DNA from: Allobrachymonas sp.
Lineage (GTDB): Bacteria > Pseudomonadota > Gammaproteobacteria > Burkholderiales > Burkholderiaceae_C
NCBI GenBank assembly: GCA_012036375.1
Contig: JAAUOI010000074.1
Coordinates: 1-11,191 of the forward strand
Length of the DNA: 11,191 nt
Reading direction: 5' to 3'
Both the position numbers and the translations under genes were made by a program. Shown here one piece after another: positions 8,497 to 11,191 of this stretch; the first letter of the stretch is position 1, and the number at the start of each line of letters is the position of its first letter. Under the pieces are notes generated by a model. The model saw only the letters and a list, made by a program, of their open reading frames with translations. It did no database searches and was not told where the DNA came from.

Positions 8497-8530
8497 CGCT
8501 CGGATTGAGCGAATTTCCCATACGCATGGG
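8497..8530. repeat. two adjacent small inverted repeats in the fabI/vWA divergent intergenic region
   Basis: CGCTC-ggatt-GAGCG (8497-8511) and CCCAT-acgc-ATGGG (8517-8530) are both perfect five-base dyads, only five bases apart. They end two bases before the predicted -35 of the lipoprotein gene. The position suits operator sites for a regulator of one or both divergent genes. Short dyads arise by chance often, so this is suggestive only. Confidence 0.4.
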
Positions 8531-8531
8531 A

Positions 8532-8560
8532 GTGACAGTACAGCCATTGATTCAGACAAT
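8532..8560 (+). promoter_or_regulatory. predicted sigma-70 promoter for the vWA lipoprotein gene
   Basis: The -35 GTGACA (8532-8537, five of six consensus) and -10 GACAAT (8555-8560, four of six) are separated by exactly 17 bases. The start would fall near 8567, leaving a leader of about 29 bases that contains the ribosome-binding sequence AAGGA (8582-8586), nine bases before the ATG at 8596. The layout is self-consistent, but untested. Confidence 0.5.
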
Positions 8561-8595
8561 TCATCCAATCAAATATTTACCAAGGAATCCGCGCC

Positions 8596-10388
8596 ATGAT
8601 CCCCACATCGCTCCCATCACATCAGCGCATCGCCACACTTGCATCGTTCGTCGCCCTCACAGCGTTCTTGGCGGCTTGCGCCTCACAGCAGGGGGCAAGC
8701 CTACCCGCCGCAGACTCTCAAGCCACTCAATCGTCACAAACTGCGCAAAAGCAAGAGCAGATTGTGCCCACACCACCCGCGCCTGCAATTGCTTCTACGC
8801 CTGCACCCGCAGCCGCACCTGTTGCACCGAGGGCAGCACCAGTGCCACCACCCGCTCCAGCACCCGCTGCGACGATGTCTGTGCAGCCTCAAGCCATGCC
8901 GCGAATCATGCCACCCGCTGCGATGGCGCAGACGTGGCAACCGCCCGTGATTGCGCCTTCAGCCAACACCGCCAAATACCAAAGTTTCAACGACAACCCT
9001 TGGCAAATCGTCAGCGAACGGCCCGTCTCCACTTTCAGCGCCGATGTGGACACTGGCAGCTATGCCAATGTGCGCCGCTTTTTGAATCGTGGCCAGTTGC
9101 CGCCCAAAGATGCGGTGCGCGTGGAAGAGTTGGTGAATTATTTTTCTTATGACTATGCGCGACCGGCGGATTCCCACCGCCATCCGTTTGCTGTGAACCT
9201 GCATCAAAGCGCCTCGCCTTGGAACAAAGAGCGACAGATCGTGCGCATTGGCATTGCCGGAAAAGATGTGGCCAAGATGAGTTTGCCTGCGGCGAATTTG
9301 GTGTTTCTCGTGGACGTGTCGGGTTCGATGAGGCCGCAAGATCGGCTGCCTCTGGTGAAATCTGCGCTCAAGTTGCTCACGCAGCAAATGCGCGAGCAAG
9401 ATCGCATCAGTTTGGTCACGTATGCGAATGGCACGCGCTTGGTCTTGCCCGCCACTTCAGGCGCTGAGAAAGAAAAATTGCCAGCGCAATTGACAGCCTG
9501 CAAGCCAGCGGCGGCACCTATGGCGAGGCAGGCATTCGCATGGCCTATGCGCAGGCCAAAGAAAGCCTGATTTCCGGCGGCATCAACCGCGTCTTGCTCG
9601 CCACTGATGGCGATTTGAACATCGGCGTGAATGATCGCAATGAGCTGAAAACCTTAGTGGAAGAGCAGCGCAAAAGTGGCGTGAGCCTGACCACACTCGG
9701 CGTGGGCGACAGCAATTACAACGAAGCGCTGATGAAGACATTGGCCGATGCGGGCGATGGCAGCTATCACTATTTGGATTCACTGCAAGAGGCGCATAAA
9801 GTGTTGATCCATCAGTTCACCTCCACGTTGCACACCATCGCGCAAGACGTGAAGATTCAAGTGGAGTTCAATCCTGCGCTGGTCAGCGAATACCGCTTGC
9901 TCGGCTATGAGCTGCGTGCGCTCAATCGTGAGGATTTCAACAACGATGCAGTCGATGCTGGCGATATTGGTGCAGGCCATCAAGTGACTGCGTTGTATGA
10001 AATCGTGCCGCGCGGATTGAAAGGATCGGTCGATCCGCTGCGCTATGGCTCTGCTTCAAAACAGAAAGCAATTGACAGCGCCGCGCATGCCCAAGAACTT
10101 GCTTGGGTCAAGCTGCGCTACAAGCAGCCAGGCGAATCGGTGAGCCAATTGTTGCAACTGCCTGTATTGGCTGATGCCAGCCACAAGGTGAGTGCATTGG
10201 AACAGGAAGCTCAATTCGCCACCGCTGTGGCCGCATGGGGGCAGTGGCTGCGCGGCAGCACGCTCTTGGGCAACTACCAAAGCGCCGATATTTTGGCGAT
10301 GGCTCGCAACGCGAAAGGTGAAGACCGTTATGGCCATCGCGCAGAATTTCTGCGTTTGGTGGAGTTGTCTGCGGCGCTCAAGCGCTGA
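8596..10388 (+). CDS. YfbK-like von Willebrand factor type A lipoprotein (one frame break)
   Basis: Predicted exported lipoprotein of about 597 residues. A signal peptide ends in the lipobox LAAC (C28), followed by Ala, which favours outer-membrane sorting. A low-complexity Ala/Pro/Gln region spans about 30-120. The vWA-associated N-terminal element follows (FSADVDTGSYANVRRFL, VRVEELVNYFSYDY). The vWA domain has the metal-site motif DVSGS (D240, S242, S244), and after correction the Thr of ASGGTYGEAG and TDGDLNIG. The C-terminal DUF3520-type region includes YRLLGYELRALNREDFNND and GAGHQVTALYEI. The frame breaks at 9492: TTGAC should probably read TTGGAC, giving AQLDSLQASGGTYGEAG. Function of the family is unknown; metal-dependent protein binding at the envelope is the usual guess. 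AAGGA precedes the ATG. The 3' end overlaps the convergent flavoprotein gene by 11 bases. Its maturation would need Lnt. Confidence 0.93.
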
Positions 10389-11191
10389 GATAGTCGATCA
10401 CACCCATGCCTGCGACTCGCCCACTTGCCCAGCATGCGCTGAGTAAGTAGCCGCCAGTGGGCGCTTCCCAATCGATCATCTCACCTGCGACGAAAACACT
10501 GGGTAAGGCTTTGAGCATCAAGCCATCGTTTAACGTATCAAAAGCCACGCCCCCAGCGCTGCTGATCGCCTCGTCAATTGGGCGAGGCTTGGCCAGAGTC
10601 AACGGCAGCGCTTTGATGGTTTGGGCGAGTAGTGCGCTGTCTTTCATCTGCTCGGCGTTCAAGGTTTCGTAGAGCAAAGCCGTCTTGATGCCTTGCAGAT
10701 TCAAGCGGCTCTTCAAATGCGCAGACAAGGATTTGCTGCCGCGCGGATGGCTCACTTCAGCGAGAACCTTGTCTTGCGAAAATGCAGGTAGTAAATCCAA
10801 ATGAATCGTGGCGCTGCCTTGGTTTGAGATCGTCTCGCGAATCAATCGCGAAGCCGCGTAAATCAAGCTGCCTTCGATACCCGTTTGCGTGAGCATGCAT
10901 TCGCCTTGCCGTGAGAAACGCTCTGCGCTAGACGATGTGAAATTCAAGGCAATCGTTTTGAGCGGCTGCCCCTGCAAATTTTTCTCGTAGCAATTCGCTC
11001 CAAGGCGTTTGCACATCAAAACCGCAGTTCGCGCTTTGCAACGGATGCACCTGCACGCCACGCTCTTGCAAATGAGAAACCCAAGCGCCATCCGAGCCTA
11101 GGCGCTGCCAGCTCGCGCCGCCCAGTGCCAATACCACCGCATCGGCTTTGACCTTCAACTCGCCCGTAGGCGATGAAAAATTCAACGCACC
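10378..11191 (-). CDS. HI0933/PP_4765-like flavoprotein (5' end outside window; one frame break)
   Basis: C-terminal two-thirds (about 270 of roughly 400 residues) of a predicted FAD-dependent oxidoreductase in the HI0933-like family (YhiN/PP_4765 branch, sometimes annotated BaiN or NAD(P)/FAD-dependent oxidoreductase). Visible landmarks are VVLALGGASWQRLGSDGAW, PLQSANCGFDV, FAG-QPLKTIAL, RQGECMLTQTGIEGSLIYA, SAGGVAFDTLN, and the C-terminal FAD-binding segment VFVAGEMIDWEAPTGGYLL...ASG. The N-terminal dinucleotide motif lies beyond the window. The frame breaks at the C4 run 10969-10972 (G4 on the coding strand); this is the one break that needs a base removed, giving KFAGQPLKTIAL. The physiological substrate is unknown. 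It converges with the vWA gene and ends inside it. Naming by bile-acid function would be unjustified here. Confidence 0.92.

Noticed and set aside
7642..8568. FabI with a 40-residue N-terminal extension
   Set aside because: The extension is unlike any FabI start and disappears with a one-base correction that restores the standard N-terminus.
8760..8935. Possible tandem repeat in the Ala/Pro-rich region of the vWA gene
   Set aside because: Only short recurrences such as CACCCGCTGCGA are present without a regular period; this is low-complexity linker coding.
8451..9152. Plus-strand open frame of 233 codons starting in the fabI/vWA intergenic region
   Set aside because: It overlaps the lipoprotein gene in another frame and has a Cys/His/Thr/Arg-rich composition from reading the Ala/Pro-rich segment out of frame; no ribosome-binding site seen.

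Overview
The window looks like a chromosomal segment of a betaproteobacterium, probably of the Burkholderiales. This is inferred by eye from the character of the Uup, Lnt and FabI proteins and from the moderately GC-rich, gene-dense layout; no search was run. It holds ten protein genes. There are no RNA genes, insertion sequences, CRISPR arrays or phage genes, and no gene-free stretch longer than about 160 bases.

Layout, left to right. (1) Positions 1-1310, minus strand: most of an ABC-F ATPase of the Uup type, cut by the window edge. (2) Positions 1413-4178, plus strand: a two-gene molybdenum hydroxylase operon of the isoquinoline 1-oxidoreductase type (iorA-iorB), joined by an ATGA overlap. 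(3) Positions 4224-4824: a small DUF433/DUF5615 antitoxin-toxin-like pair, again with an ATGA overlap. It runs into (4) lnt, apolipoprotein N-acyltransferase, at 4821-6418. (5) Positions 6436-7599: an orphan receiver-domain protein whose C-terminal half resembles a catalytically dead class III nucleotide cyclase. (6) Positions 7642-8438, minus strand: fabI, enoyl-ACP reductase. (7) Positions 8596-10388, plus strand: a YfbK-like von Willebrand factor A lipoprotein, divergent from fabI. (8) Positions 10378-11191, minus strand: the C-terminal part of an HI0933/PP_4765-type flavoprotein, convergent with the lipoprotein gene and overlapping it by 11 bases.

The dominant oddity is that seven of the ten genes carry at least one reading-frame break (eight breaks in total). 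In every case the downstream frame continues the same protein family without loss. Each break can be repaired by changing the length of a short homopolymer by one base: seven apparent losses and one apparent gain. Corrected FabI even regains the exact residue numbering of the E. coli enzyme. The economical reading is base-calling error in the source assembly, not eight pseudogenes, because the broken genes include fabI and lnt, which are often essential. Each CDS below is therefore given as one gene with its break noted.

Functionally this is ordinary housekeeping (translation-associated ATPase, lipoprotein maturation, fatty-acid synthesis) mixed with accessory items (Mo-hydroxylase, toxin-antitoxin pair, vWA lipoprotein). 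The lipoprotein would itself be an Lnt substrate. I see no convincing novel multi-gene system. The most intriguing single item is the receiver protein with the degenerate cyclase-like domain.
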